Program-made: the position numbers and the translations under genes | Assembly (NCBI RefSeq): GCF_002906155.1 | Contig: NZ_MUJK01000002.1 | Span: 186,001 to 250,000, forward strand | Direction: 5' to 3' | Length of the DNA: 64,000 nucleotides | From: Pseudomonas laurylsulfativorans | GTDB taxonomy: Bacteria; Pseudomonadota; Gammaproteobacteria; Pseudomonadales; Pseudomonadaceae | Notes under the pieces: generated by a model | Told to the model about the DNA's origin: nothing | Databases searched by the model: none | What the model saw: the letters and a program-made list of their open reading frames with translations, nothing else | In this document: positions 48,346 through 56,840 of the stretch, one piece after another | Layout of the letters: each line of letters begins with the position of its first letter | Position numbering within the stretch: the stretch's first letter is position 1

Positions 48346-48981
48346 ATGGAACTCTATACCTACTACCGCTCGACTTCATCGTACCGGGTGCGTATCGCGT
48401 TGGCGCTCAAGGGGCTGGATTATCAATCCTTGCCAGTCAACCTGATCGCGCCGCAGGGCGGCGAGCATCGGCAGTCGCCTTATCTGGGTATCAACCCGCA
48501 GGGCCGTGTGCCGGCCTTGCGCACCGATGAAGGCGAGTTACTGATCCAGTCTCCCGCGATCATCGAGTACCTGGAGGAGCGTTATCCACAGGTGCCACTG
48601 CTGTCCAGAGACCTGGCTGCCCGCGCTCACGAGCGCGGCGTGGCGGCGGTGATCGGCTGCGATGTGCACCCGCTGCACAACGTCAGCGTGCTCAATCGGC
48701 TGCGCCAGTCGGGCCACGACGAACCGCAGGTGGTGGAGTGGATCGGCCACTGGATCGGCCAAGGGTTGGCGACGGTGGAGCAGTTGATCGGCGATGACGG
48801 TTACTGCTTCGGCCCCGAGCCTGGGTTGGCGGACGTCTACTTGATCCCGCAGTTGTACGCGGCCGAGCGTTTCAACGTTTCCATGGAGGCTTACCCGCGA
48901 ATCCGGCGAGTGGCGGCCTTGGCCGCAACGCATCCGGCATTCATCAAGGCGCATCCGGCGAATCAGCCAGACACCCCATAA
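48346..48981 (+). CDS. maiA: Maleylacetoacetate isomerase
   Basis: Zeta-class glutathione transferase that isomerises maleylacetoacetate to fumarylacetoacetate. The 211-residue protein has the catalytic serine region YYRSTSSYRVRIALALKG near 5-22, then NPQGRVPAL near 50-58 and QSPAIIEYLEERYP near 67-80. GST C-terminal domain about 90-205. Also called hmgC. It is last in the operon, followed by a REP pair. Confidence 0.95.
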   Translation: MELYTYYRSTSSYRVRIALALKGLDYQSLPVNLIAPQGGEHRQSPYLGINPQGRVPALRTDEGELLIQSPAIIEYLEERYPQVPLLSRDLAARAHERGVAAVIGCDVHPLHNVSVLNRLRQSGHDEPQVVEWIGHWIGQGLATVEQLIGDDGYCFGPEPGLADVYLIPQLYAAERFNVSMEAYPRIRRVAALAATHPAFIKAHPANQPDTP

Positions 48982-48999
48982 CGACTCACTCCGTCCCTA

Positions 49000-49086
49000 T
49001 GTGGGAGCGGGCTTGCTCGAAAGCGGTCTGTCAGTCACATTGATTTGACTGACACTCCCTCTTCGCGAGCAGGCTCGCTCCCACAC
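49000..49086. repeat. REP inverted pair after maiA
   Basis: TGTGGGAGCGGGCTTGCTCG and CGAGCAGGCTCGCTCCCACA in inverted order lie between the converging maiA and SirB1-like genes. Confidence 0.88.
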
Positions 49087-49097
49087 GGGTTTTGTGA

Positions 49098-49901
49098 TCA
49101 GTGAACGATGGCGTTCGGCGGCAGATGCCCCAGCCGTTCCGTCAGGCGAATACGCTGGATCGGATCGTCGCTGAGCAGCAGCGCATGCTCAAGGTCGAAA
49201 CGTTCGGCGTTCGGGCAGTCCAGCCGTTGGTACAGGCTGGCCCGGGCCAGATAGTCGGCAGCACTGGCGTTACCCAGTTCCAGGACGCGATCGGCGTCGA
49301 TCAAGGCATTGATGAAATCGTCGTGGGACAGGTACAGCAGGCGCAGGTTGCGCGACAGCCGTTGCAGCATCTGCACTGGTTCGGCGGTTTCCAGGTGCTC
49401 GGCGCTGAGCTTCATGTTCGGGCCGTACTGGCGGTGCAACAATTCCCGGCAATCGTTCGGATAGAGGCGACGGCCGCCGCAGGGATCAAGCAAGTGGTCG
49501 GCGCCCGGCACCCGCAGCAGGAAATGCCCGGGGAAGTTGACCCCGACCATGGGAATCTCCAGGCCCCTGGCCAACTCCAGTGCAATCAGCCCCAGCGTCA
49601 AGGGTTGCCCTCGTCGACGTTCCAGTACTTTGTCGAGCAGCGCCACTTGCGGGCGCAAGGGGGTGAAGTCGTCCTGGGCGAAGCCAAGGTCGTTCATGCG
49701 CCGCAGCAGCGGCTGGGCCAGTTCGCTGACCGGCAACATCGGCAATCCGCCGCTGACCCTTTGTTGCAACGCCTGGAAATCGGCCAGCAGCGCCTGCGGC
49801 TTCACTTCGCTGTCATGTTCGACCGCAATCCACAGCGCCGCCTCGAACAGTGCGGGCGGTGAACGTTGCAAACAGGCAAAAAACGATTGGCGCGGGGTCA
49901 T
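49098..49901 (-). CDS. SirB1-family transglutaminase-like/TPR protein
   Basis: A 267-residue cytoplasmic protein of the SirB1/transglutaminase-like family, starting at ATG 49901 with GGAG upstream. The core is RRGQPLTLGLIALELARGLEIPMVGVNFPGHFLL near 95-130, with a short helical TPR-like C-terminal part (about 210-262). Related proteins are found next to prmC/hemK in enterobacteria; function is unknown. Confidence 0.85.
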   Translation of the reverse strand: MTPRQSFFACLQRSPPALFEAALWIAVEHDSEVKPQALLADFQALQQRVSGGLPMLPVSELAQPLLRRMNDLGFAQDDFTPLRPQVALLDKVLERRRGQPLTLGLIALELARGLEIPMVGVNFPGHFLLRVPGADHLLDPCGGRRLYPNDCRELLHRQYGPNMKLSAEHLETAEPVQMLQRLSRNLRLLYLSHDDFINALIDADRVLELGNASAADYLARASLYQRLDCPNAERFDLEHALLLSDDPIQRIRLTERLGHLPPNAIVH

Positions 49902-50083
49902 CAAAATCTCCGGGCAATGCCTCGTTTTAGCCCCCTCTCCGGCATTCGTCCAGTGCCGCGCAGGTCCAATACAGGATATTTCCGAAAGACTGTTTCGTGG
50001 CTGTGCTTATTCCTGTGCGCTTCTGCAATTTTTGGGCGCAGGCCTATACTGGCGTCTACAAGAAGTGATTCGGGAGCCTTACG

Positions 50084-51103
50084 ATGTTCGCTCTCATGCA
50101 AAGCACTCGCCTTGAATCGCTGCATCTGAGCGTTGACTCGGTCACCGGGTTGAAGGCGGTCATTGCCATTCATAACAGCCGACTGGGGCCTGCCCTGGGG
50201 GGTTGTCGTTACCTTGCCTACCCCAGCGACGAGTCAGCGGTCGAGGACGCGGTGCGCCTGGCCCAAGGCATGAGCTACAAAGCCGCGCTGGCTGGCCTGG
50301 CCCAGGGCGGCGGTGTGGCGGTGATCGTGCGCCCGGCCCATGTGGAAAACCGCGCGGCACTGTTCGAAGCCTTCGGACGCTGCATTGAACAGCTCGAAGG
50401 TCGCTACATCACGGCCATCGACAGTGGCACTTCCGTGGCGGACATGGATTGCATCGCCCAACAGACCCAGCACGTCACCAGCACCACCTCGGCGGGGGAC
50501 CCAGCGCCGCATGCGGCGATGGGTGTGTTCACCGGCATCCGCAGCACCGCCATGGCCCGGCTCGGCAGCGACAACCTCGAAGGTCTGCGCGTAGCTATCC
50601 AGGGCTTGGGCAATGTCGGCTATGCCTTGGCCGAACAGCTACACGCCGCCGGTGCCGAACTACTGGTCAGCGACATCGATCACGGCAAGGTGCAACTGGC
50701 CATGGAGCAACTCGGCGCGCACCCGATTGCCAACGATGCGCTGCTCAGCACACCGTGCGACATCCTCGCGCCTTGCGGGTTGGGCGGTGTACTCAACAGC
50801 CATTCCGTGTCGCAATTGCGCTGCTCGGCGGTGGCCGGTTCGGCGAACAATCAACTGACGCACCTGGACGTCGCCGACCAACTGGAGCGTCGCGGCATCC
50901 TCTACGCACCGGATTACGTCATTAACGCTGGCGGGCTGATCTACGTGTCGCTCAAGCACCGGGGTGAAGAACTGTCGACCATCACCGCGCACCTGTCGAA
51001 AATCAGCTCGCGCCTGACCGAGGTGTTCGCCCACGCCCAGGCGGAAAAGCGCTCCCCGGCACGAGTGGCCGATCAGTTGGCAGAGAAAGTGTTGTACCGG
51101 TGA
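50084..51103 (+). CDS. Leucine dehydrogenase homologue lacking catalytic Lys
   Basis: A 339-residue Glu/Leu/Phe/Val dehydrogenase, close in layout to Pseudomonas Ldh, which interconverts branched-chain amino acids and 2-oxo acids with NAD. The substrate-binding lysine is kept (Lys66 in GMSYKAALAGL) and so is the aspartate region YITAIDSGTSV near 107-117. The NAD fold has IQGLGNVGYALAE near 174-186. The glycine loop normally written GGGK reads GGGV (Val78), so the catalytic lysine is missing. The rest of the frame is intact. Activity may be lost or changed. Confidence 0.88.
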   Translation: MFALMQSTRLESLHLSVDSVTGLKAVIAIHNSRLGPALGGCRYLAYPSDESAVEDAVRLAQGMSYKAALAGLAQGGGVAVIVRPAHVENRAALFEAFGRCIEQLEGRYITAIDSGTSVADMDCIAQQTQHVTSTTSAGDPAPHAAMGVFTGIRSTAMARLGSDNLEGLRVAIQGLGNVGYALAEQLHAAGAELLVSDIDHGKVQLAMEQLGAHPIANDALLSTPCDILAPCGLGGVLNSHSVSQLRCSAVAGSANNQLTHLDVADQLERRGILYAPDYVINAGGLIYVSLKHRGEELSTITAHLSKISSRLTEVFAHAQAEKRSPARVADQLAEKVLYR

Positions 51104-51178
51104 GTCCGATGGGTTTTCCACAGGCATGAAAAAGGCCCTGAGCCATTCGACTCAGGGCCTGTTCAATTTGCGTTTTGC

Positions 51179-51529
51179 TTACTTGGCGGCTTTGGGAGCC
51201 TTGGCAGGTTTGGCCGGGGCAATTGGCTCAGCGGCTTCAACGACCTCGGTCACAGCGACGGGTTCTGCGACTTCTACCGGTGCGCTGAGCAGTTCGGACA
51301 GGGCGTCCGGCTGGCTCTTGAACGCCTTGGCGAATACATCGCGATTCTTCGCCATGTAGATCCCGGCTTCTTCCACTTGCTGCTCGGTCAGGGACGGAAC
51401 GGCTTTTTGCAACACTTCAGCCAGCAATTCGGCCAGCTCGAGCATTTTGTCATGACGGTCAGCTTCGGCTTTATCCATGAACAAGCGCTCCAGATCTCGG
51501 CTGCTGCGGTATACCACTTCGACGGCCAT
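51179..51529 (-). CDS. yebG: SOS-regulated YebG family protein
   Basis: A 116-residue YebG protein, known in E. coli as a LexA-regulated gene of unclear function. The conserved N-terminal half is MAVEVVYRSSRDLERLF and EADRHDKMLELAELL near 22-36; the C-terminal third is a low-complexity alanine/proline/lysine tail. A LexA box sits 44 bases before its start. Confidence 0.92.
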   Translation of the reverse strand: MAVEVVYRSSRDLERLFMDKAEADRHDKMLELAELLAEVLQKAVPSLTEQQVEEAGIYMAKNRDVFAKAFKSQPDALSELLSAPVEVAEPVAVTEVVEAAEPIAPAKPAKAPKAAK

Positions 51530-51572
51530 TCACCACCTCACATGCCTTCACATTGGTTGTCGACTTCGACTA

Positions 51573-51588
51573 CTGTATCTATATACAG
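51573..51588. promoter_or_regulatory. LexA (SOS) box of yebG
   Basis: CTGTATCTATATACAG fits the CTG-N10-CAG LexA consensus with an almost perfect AT-rich centre. It lies upstream of the minus-strand yebG gene. Confidence 0.92.
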
Positions 51589-51733
51589 CTAAAGGATAAG
51601 CGAAACCCTGTCTTTTGGGTAGTGGCTTTTTAATGTAGACCGGTTTCGGCATTTGTCAGGTGAGGCGCCACGAAGGTGCGACCAAACGCCACGGCGCGCA
51701 ATCCAGAGCAGCTCGCCATCATGGGCTGGCCTT

Positions 51734-51751
51734 TTTTCTGCATGCAGAAAA
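51734..51751. promoter_or_regulatory. Palindrome upstream of psiE
   Basis: TTTTCTGCATGCAGAAAA is a perfect 18-base palindrome in the 216-base yebG-psiE gap, 54 bases before the psiE start. It could be an operator or the stem of a leader hairpin. No Pho box could be recognised with confidence. Confidence 0.4.
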
Positions 51752-51804
51752 CCGTCACGTCAAACCCGCATCATCCGGTCGAATCGACCTAAGGAAGCAT
51801 CATC

Positions 51805-52305
51805 GTGAAAATCAACTGGGCCGAAAAACTGCGGCAGAACGTGCATGAACTGGCCGAGTCACTGGGCAATCTGTTCGTCGAAACCTTTCACTACCTGGCG
51901 CTGTTCGCCATTGGTGCGGTGACCGCGTGGGCAGCGGTGATGGAGTTTCTCGGGATGATCGAAGAGGGGCACATCAAGATCGATGACATCTTGCTGCTGT
52001 TCATCTACCTGGAACTGGGGGCGATGGTCGGGATTTACTTCAAGACCAACCACATGCCCGTGCGCTTCCTGATCTACGTGGCGATCACCGCGCTGACGCG
52101 GCTGCTGATTTCCAACGTTTCGCACCACAACCCGCCGGACCTGGGGATCATCTACCTGTGCGGCGGGATTCTGCTGCTGGCGTTTGCGATTCTGGTGGTG
52201 CGTTACGCTTCGTCGCAGTTTCCTTCGGTGAAGATCGAGAACCCACACCGCAAAACAGGTGCGGGCTCCAGTGAACATCCGGAAGTCGAAAAGGGCGAGC
52301 TTTAA
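51805..52305 (+). CDS. psiE: Phosphate-starvation-inducible protein PsiE
   Basis: A 166-residue inner-membrane protein of the PsiE family, named for phosphate-starvation induction in E. coli; its molecular role is unknown. Start is GTG 51805 with AAGGA ten bases upstream. Four hydrophobic segments are visible (about 29-50, 60-80, 86-102, 110-132). Its stop overlaps the end of the converging DUF3509 gene. Confidence 0.9.
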   Translation: MKINWAEKLRQNVHELAESLGNLFVETFHYLALFAIGAVTAWAAVMEFLGMIEEGHIKIDDILLLFIYLELGAMVGIYFKTNHMPVRFLIYVAITALTRLLISNVSHHNPPDLGIIYLCGGILLLAFAILVVRYASSQFPSVKIENPHRKTGAGSSEHPEVEKGEL

Positions 52306-52619
52306 AGCCCCATGGCGGGTCGGGGGCGGCCTTTGGTTGGAGGTGGCGGCAGGCTGCGCGTGCCGCCATCGGTCATGGCTTCGAGGATGGCCACGGCGCT
52401 GTGGCCCTGTTCGATCGCAATGCCGAATTGAATGCTTTGAACCAGACGCTTGAGACGTTGCGGGTCATTGCGTTGTTCGGCGCTGATCATGCGTTTGGCC
52501 ACTATGCGGCCACTGTTGGAAAGGGTCAGCATGATGTTGCCGTCCAGGCCCTGGATGCTCAGGTTGATCTGGTAATCCGCTGCAAAGGCATCGGTAATGA
52601 GCTGGAAAGGGTTGTCCAT
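52302..52619 (-). CDS. DUF3509 protein
   Basis: A 105-residue cytoplasmic protein of the Pseudomonas-typical DUF3509 family. It starts MDNPFQLITDAFAADYQINLS and has a conserved middle SNSGRIVAKRMISAEQRNDP near 34-53. Function is unknown. It overlaps the end of psiE by four bases tail to tail. Confidence 0.85.
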   Translation of the reverse strand: MDNPFQLITDAFAADYQINLSIQGLDGNIMLTLSNSGRIVAKRMISAEQRNDPQRLKRLVQSIQFGIAIEQGHSAVAILEAMTDGGTRSLPPPPTKGRPRPAMGL

Positions 52620-52771
52620 GATGCGTCACCGCCTGATTGAACGTGCAGTTGTTGACCGGCCGTGATCGGGTTGGTTCGCAATGCCAGACCACCGGCCATC
52701 TCGCCATCATTGTTCCAATCAGGATGTAGCAAGGGGCATGCCGACAAAATTGTCGGACAAAAAACACGTTC

Positions 52772-52872
52772 TGTAGGCGCGAGCCTGCTCGCGATGGTCG
52801 TCAACGATAACGCTTAAACCCAGACACCCCACGGTGCCTTCTGGTTTTTCGCGAGCAAGCTCGCTCCTACAG
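52772..52872. repeat. REP inverted pair, DUF3509 / sdaA gap
   Basis: TGTAGGCGCGAGCCTGCTCG and CGAGCAAGCTCGCTCCTACA in inverted order, with AACGATAACG in the spacer. Confidence 0.88.
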
Positions 52873-52929
52873 GGGGCCGCGTTTTCTGCACGTTTCAGGG
52901 CAATAAACCTCGACGTGCCTCCAAAGCGA

Positions 52930-54306
52930 TCAACATTCCACCCAGTTCACCGCCAGCCCACCCCGTGACGTCTCCTTGTACTTGTCGTGCATGTCAGCAC
53001 CGGTGTCGCGCATGGTGCGGATCACTCGATCCAGGGAAATGAAGTGTTGGCCGTCGCCGCGCAGGGCCATTTGCGTGGCGTTGATGGCTTTCACGGCGGC
53101 GATTGCGTTGCGCTCGATGCAGGGCACTTGAACCAGTCCGCCAACCGGGTCGCAGGTGAGGCCGAGGTTGTGTTCCAGGCCGATTTCGGCGGCGTTTTCC
53201 AACTGCTCAGGGGTGGCGCCCAGCACCTCGGCCAGGCCGGCTGCGGCCATGGCGCAGGCGGAGCCAACTTCACCCTGACAGCCAACCTCGGCCCCGGAGA
53301 TCGATGCGTTTTTCTTGCACAGGATGCCAACGGCAGCGGCACCGAGGAAAAACGCAACCACATCGTCGTCAGACGCATCGGCATTGAATTTCATGTAGTA
53401 GTGCAGTACCGCCGGAATGATCCCCGCCGCGCCGTTGGTCGGCGCCGTGACCATGCGCCCGCCAGCGGCGTTTTCCTCGTTCACCGCAAGGGCGTACAGG
53501 TTGACCCATTCCATCGCTGACAAGGTAGAGGTGATGACATTCGGCTTGCCGATTTCCTGCAGGCTGCGATGCAGTTTCGCCGCTCGGCGTGGAACATTCA
53601 GACCGCCGGGCAGGATGCCTTCGTGGCGCAAGCCTTGCTCGACGCATTCACGCATCACCGACCAGATATGCAGCAGGCCCTGGCGGATCTCGGCATCACC
53701 ACGCCATGCCCGTTCGTTGGCCATCATCAGTTCACTCACCCGCAGCCCGTGCTCGTTGCACAACTTGAGCAGCTCGGCGGCACTGGAAAAGTCGTAGGGC
53801 AGCACCACATCGCCAGCCGGTGCGATACCCGACTCGGCTTCGGCCGCTTCGATGATGAAGCCGCCACCCACCGAGTAATAGGTTTGCTCGAACAGTTCAC
53901 CGGTTTCGCCGAAGGCTGTCAGGGACATGGCATTGGGGTGGTAGGGCAGGCTCTCGTCGAGCAGCAGGAGATCGCGTTGCCAATCGAAGGCAATGTCCGC
54001 AACGCCTGCCAGAAGCAACTGACCAGTTTCGCGCAGAGTGTTGATTCGGCTGTCAATGGTAGTGGGGTCGATGCTGTCGGGCCATTCGCCCATCAATCCC
54101 ATGACGCAGGCGCGGTCCGTTGCGTGGCCGACGCCGGTCGCCGACAGAGAGCCGTAAAGGCGAATCTCCACTCGTCGCACGTCAGCCAGAAAACCATGAT
54201 CGACCAGCGCTTGGGCAAAGGTCGCGGCGGCACGCATCGGACCGACGGTATGGGAACTGGACGGACCGATGCCGACTTTGAAGAGATCGAAAACACTGAT
54301 AGCCAT
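52930..54306 (-). CDS. sdaA: L-serine ammonia-lyase, iron-sulfur dependent
   Basis: Single-chain L-serine dehydratase giving pyruvate and ammonia. The start at 54306 ([10 protein letters not shown]) gives 458 residues, the usual size. The N-terminal beta domain begins [17 protein letters not shown] near 11-27. The alpha domain cysteines for the 4Fe-4S cluster are in [17 protein letters not shown] near 339-355 and GLTCDPVGG near 388-396. It could equally be named sdaB. The LysR gene diverges 135 bases away and probably regulates it. Confidence 0.94.
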   Translation of the reverse strand: MAISVFDLFKVGIGPSSSHTVGPMRAAATFAQALVDHGFLADVRRVEIRLYGSLSATGVGHATDRACVMGLMGEWPDSIDPTTIDSRINTLRETGQLLLAGVADIAFDWQRDLLLLDESLPYHPNAMSLTAFGETGELFEQTYYSVGGGFIIEAAEAESGIAPAGDVVLPYDFSSAAELLKLCNEHGLRVSELMMANERAWRGDAEIRQGLLHIWSVMRECVEQGLRHEGILPGGLNVPRRAAKLHRSLQEIGKPNVITSTLSAMEWVNLYALAVNEENAAGGRMVTAPTNGAAGIIPAVLHYYMKFNADASDDDVVAFFLGAAAVGILCKKNASISGAEVGCQGEVGSACAMAAAGLAEVLGATPEQLENAAEIGLEHNLGLTCDPVGGLVQVPCIERNAIAAVKAINATQMALRGDGQHFISLDRVIRTMRDTGADMHDKYKETSRGGLAVNWVEC

Positions 54307-54441
54307 GCTAAAGCCTATACAAGCAATGGAAGAGGAATCGCCGCCATTTTTGTAGGACAAGCGCAATGTCGGCGATACTGCCCGTCAAGGTCCTACGTGA
54401 CCAACGAAACTTCCTAAGACATCCTTTAGCAGGACTAAACG

Positions 54442-55389
54442 ATGAGCCGTCAATTGCACGCCCAGACTTATGTCTGGTTGAACGTGTTTGCCTGTGCCGC
54501 GCGGCACCTGTCGTTCACCCGTTGCGCCGAAGAACTGCACATCACACCGGGGGCAGTCAGCCAGCAGATCCGCCAGCTGGAAGATCGCCTGGGCTTTCGC
54601 CTGTTTCATCGCCGCGCCCGCGGAGTGGAGTTGAGTGCCGAGGGCCAGCGTCTGGCCATCACCGTCAACGAGGCCTTTGGCAGCATCGACGCGGAATTGC
54701 GACGACTGGATGCGGGCATGATCAGCGGGATTCTGCGAGTGCGTTCGATTCCTTCGTTCCTGAGCAAATGGCTGACGCCGCGCCTGCCGCGTCTGCAACA
54801 GCGCTTTCCGGACATCCAGCTACGCCTGGTGGCCGAGGACAGCAGCGTGCCTTTGCATGAAGGCGACTTCGATCTGGCGATCGACTTGAACGACGGCAGC
54901 TACCCGGGCCTTTTATCCACAGCCTTGCTCGATGAGCAGATTTTTCCGGTGTGCGCGCCGAGTCTGTTGCGTGGTCGGCCGCCGCTGCATGGTCCGGCAG
55001 ACCTGATGCATTTTCCCTTGCTTCACGACATCACCGCCTGGCGCGGCAGCTACGAGTACGCGGAGTGGGAGTTTTATCTCAATGCCATCGGCTTCGAGGG
55101 CGCGGATGTGCGGCGCGGGCATACCTTCAATCGCAATCACCTGACGATCGAAGCGGCCATCGCCGGGATGGGGGTGGCGATTGCCCGACGAACGCTACTC
55201 AACGACGAACTGGAACGTGGGGCGTTGATCGTGCCTTTCGGCCTGGCAGTGCCGAACCACAAGCGCTACATGTTGCTTTACGCACCTGGGGCGTTGAGCC
55301 ATCCGGGTGTGCGCGCGGTGCACGATTGGTTGGTCGAGGAGGCGGGTGCTTTTCGCAGCTTGCACCCGTTGGGGGAGCGGCAAATGTGA
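54442..55389 (+). CDS. LysR-family regulator, GcvA-like
   Basis: A 315-residue LysR regulator. N-terminal winged helix about 9-66 (FACAARHLSFTRCAEELHITPGAVSQQIRQLE), C-terminal effector domain about 92-300. The GcvA/DsdC-like helix-turn-helix and the divergent serine dehydratase gene suggest control of serine or glycine metabolism; this is inference from position. Confidence 0.88.
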   Translation: MSRQLHAQTYVWLNVFACAARHLSFTRCAEELHITPGAVSQQIRQLEDRLGFRLFHRRARGVELSAEGQRLAITVNEAFGSIDAELRRLDAGMISGILRVRSIPSFLSKWLTPRLPRLQQRFPDIQLRLVAEDSSVPLHEGDFDLAIDLNDGSYPGLLSTALLDEQIFPVCAPSLLRGRPPLHGPADLMHFPLLHDITAWRGSYEYAEWEFYLNAIGFEGADVRRGHTFNRNHLTIEAAIAGMGVAIARRTLLNDELERGALIVPFGLAVPNHKRYMLLYAPGALSHPGVRAVHDWLVEEAGAFRSLHPLGERQM

Positions 55390-55602
55390 GCAATTATTAC
55401 GTAAGAGCAGGGCGACCCAACTCCCGACCTTAACAGCGCTTTTGCTCGTTGTCCGGTTTTTTTGCGTAGGAAAATTTATCTTTTTTCAGGGGTTGAATTG
55501 TTCAGCGTACAGACCGATTGTGTAAGTAAGAGGTCACGGTGATGACGCCCAAGGGCTTAGCTGACCGGCCTCTCGCGAGCTAGCTGAAATAAGGGATGAA
55601 CT

Positions 55603-56010
55603 ATGCAAATCCAAGTCAATAGCGATAACCATATTCAAGGCAGTAAACGACTGGAGGAGTGGGTACGTACGACCATTGAGAGCACGCTCGAACGCTACGA
55701 AGAGGACCTGACACGCGTTGAGGTTCATCTGCGGGACGAGAACGGCGACAAGCCGGGTCCCCATGACATGCGCTGCCAACTGGAGGCGCGGCCAAAAGGC
55801 CATCAACCGGTTTCCGTCACCCATAAAGCCTCCACCATGGAGCAGGCGATCGACGGAGCGGCAACCAAACTTGAACATGCGCTGGAGCATATGTTCGGCA
55901 AGTTACGCGGCAAACGAGCCAATGTGGTGCCCATCGAGAGTGGCGCCCATGCTGACCAGCTGCTGGAAGAGGAGTTTCTGGAAAACGAACAGGCGGCGCT
56001 TAACGGCTGA
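55603..56010 (+). CDS. HPF/RaiA-family ribosome-binding protein
   Basis: A 135-residue member of the ribosome hibernation/RaiA family. The start MQIQVNSDNHIQGS and the helix LEEWVRTTIESTLERYEEDLTRVEVHLRD near 17-45 match the domain, and a negatively charged C-terminal tail (EEEFLENEQ) follows. This is a different gene from the hpf that sits next to rpoN in Pseudomonas. The 213-base gap upstream holds a large T-rich stretch and no obvious promoter. A terminator follows. Confidence 0.87.
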   Translation: MQIQVNSDNHIQGSKRLEEWVRTTIESTLERYEEDLTRVEVHLRDENGDKPGPHDMRCQLEARPKGHQPVSVTHKASTMEQAIDGAATKLEHALEHMFGKLRGKRANVVPIESGAHADQLLEEEFLENEQAALNG

Positions 56011-56040
56011 CACCTGATTCACTTTTTACCTTCCCATGAG

Positions 56041-56067
56041 AACGGGCCTGCATTGCAGGCCCGTTTT
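56041..56067 (+). terminator. Intrinsic terminator after HPF-like gene
   Basis: AACGGGCCTGCA and TGCAGGCCCGTT form a 12-pair stem around a single-base loop with a T-run following. Confidence 0.92.
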
Positions 56068-56106
56068 GGTTTCAGGACTCACTGAGCTCAAGACTCACCG
56101 AAATCC

Positions 56107-56136
56107 TGTGGCGAGGGGGCAAGCCCCCTCGCCACA
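56107..56136. repeat. Palindromic REP, GTGGCGAGGGGG type
   Basis: TGTGGCGAGGGGG and CCCCCTCGCCACA flank a four-base loop. This third REP family is also seen as a lone half near 35779. Confidence 0.85.
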
Positions 56137-56156
56137 AAAATTTTGCTGTGTCTTAG

Positions 56157-56440
56157 TCAGGCTTTTGCTTCGACCGTCACCCAATACCGCGTAAAACGCC
56201 TCACCTTCACGGACAAGCTGATTTCCAGCAGGTCAAGAGTCCGCTCGCTATCGTCCAGTGGATAAGTCCCGGAGATCAGCTTTTTCTTCCTCGGACGGCA
56301 CCACGGCTTCCGGCATCTGTGCCAGGGCGTCAAGGTAAGCGCGTTCCAGGTCTTGGCGGCGGTAGTGATTGAACAGCACACGCTTGGCGATGGTGGTGTG
56401 GACCTGCTTCCGGCAATCGGTGATCCGGAGCGGAATTCAT
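56157..56440 (-). pseudogene. Remnant fecI/fecR locus
   Basis: Reading leftward, ATG 56440 begins MNSAPDHRLPEAG, like the start of a FecI-type sigma factor. After a frame change, residues TIAKRVLFNHYRRQDLER and AYLDALAQMPEAV (56400-56284) match the middle of FecI-type ECF sigma factors. The frame then changes again near 56280, and GTYPLDDSERTLDLLE.. RRFTRYWVTVEA (to 56157) is the C-terminal end of a FecR-type anti-sigma factor. So the tail of a sigma gene and nearly all of an anti-sigma gene have been deleted, and the two ends joined. Identification is by memory of the families. Confidence 0.82.
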
Positions 56441-56456
56441 CTGATCCTTTTGCGTA

Positions 56457-56475
56457 TGAGAATATTTATCATTAA
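56457..56475. promoter_or_regulatory. Putative Fur box
   Basis: TGAGAATATTTATCATTAA matches the 19-base iron box pattern of GATAAT hexamers on its minus strand (TTAATGATAAATATTCTCA). It lies 17 bases upstream of the dead sigma-factor start and about 60 before the DUF3649 gene, so it probably once served both sides and now controls the iron operon. Confidence 0.65.
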
Positions 56476-56534
56476 TATTGCTGGCTTGCCGGCCCTGACG
56501 CTGTTGTGGCCTCACCCGGTTTCCAGGTCGAAAC

Positions 56535-56840
56535 ATGAACACCAAACTGCGCACACTTCCCGTTTCCTACCGATTGGCGGTCGCTTCGCGGGTGCTCGCT
56601 GCCGTGTTCGGCGGTTACCTCATCGCGGCGCTGACCAGTGTCAGCCTCAGCCTTTGGCTGCCGGTTGCTCGCGCCGAAGCGGTGGTGATCGGGATGATGA
56701 CTTCGTTTCTGGTGTACTTGCTGGCCGTGATCTGGTGCTTTGCCTGTTGCAGTGCGTGGCGAGCCTGGTTCGGTCTGATGGTGCCGGGGCTGATGCTGGC
56801 AACGCTGGTCGGGTTGGCGTACGCGGTGGGCCATTCATGA
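56535..56840 (+). CDS. DUF3649 membrane protein
   Basis: A 101-residue inner-membrane protein with three hydrophobic segments (about 15-38, 48-72, 78-97), family DUF3649, found next to siderophore uptake and PepSY genes. The function is not known in detail. It starts at ATG 56535 and its TGA overlaps the next ATG (ATGA). Confidence 0.88.
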   Translation: MNTKLRTLPVSYRLAVASRVLAAVFGGYLIAALTSVSLSLWLPVARAEAVVIGMMTSFLVYLLAVIWCFACCSAWRAWFGLMVPGLMLATLVGLAYAVGHS

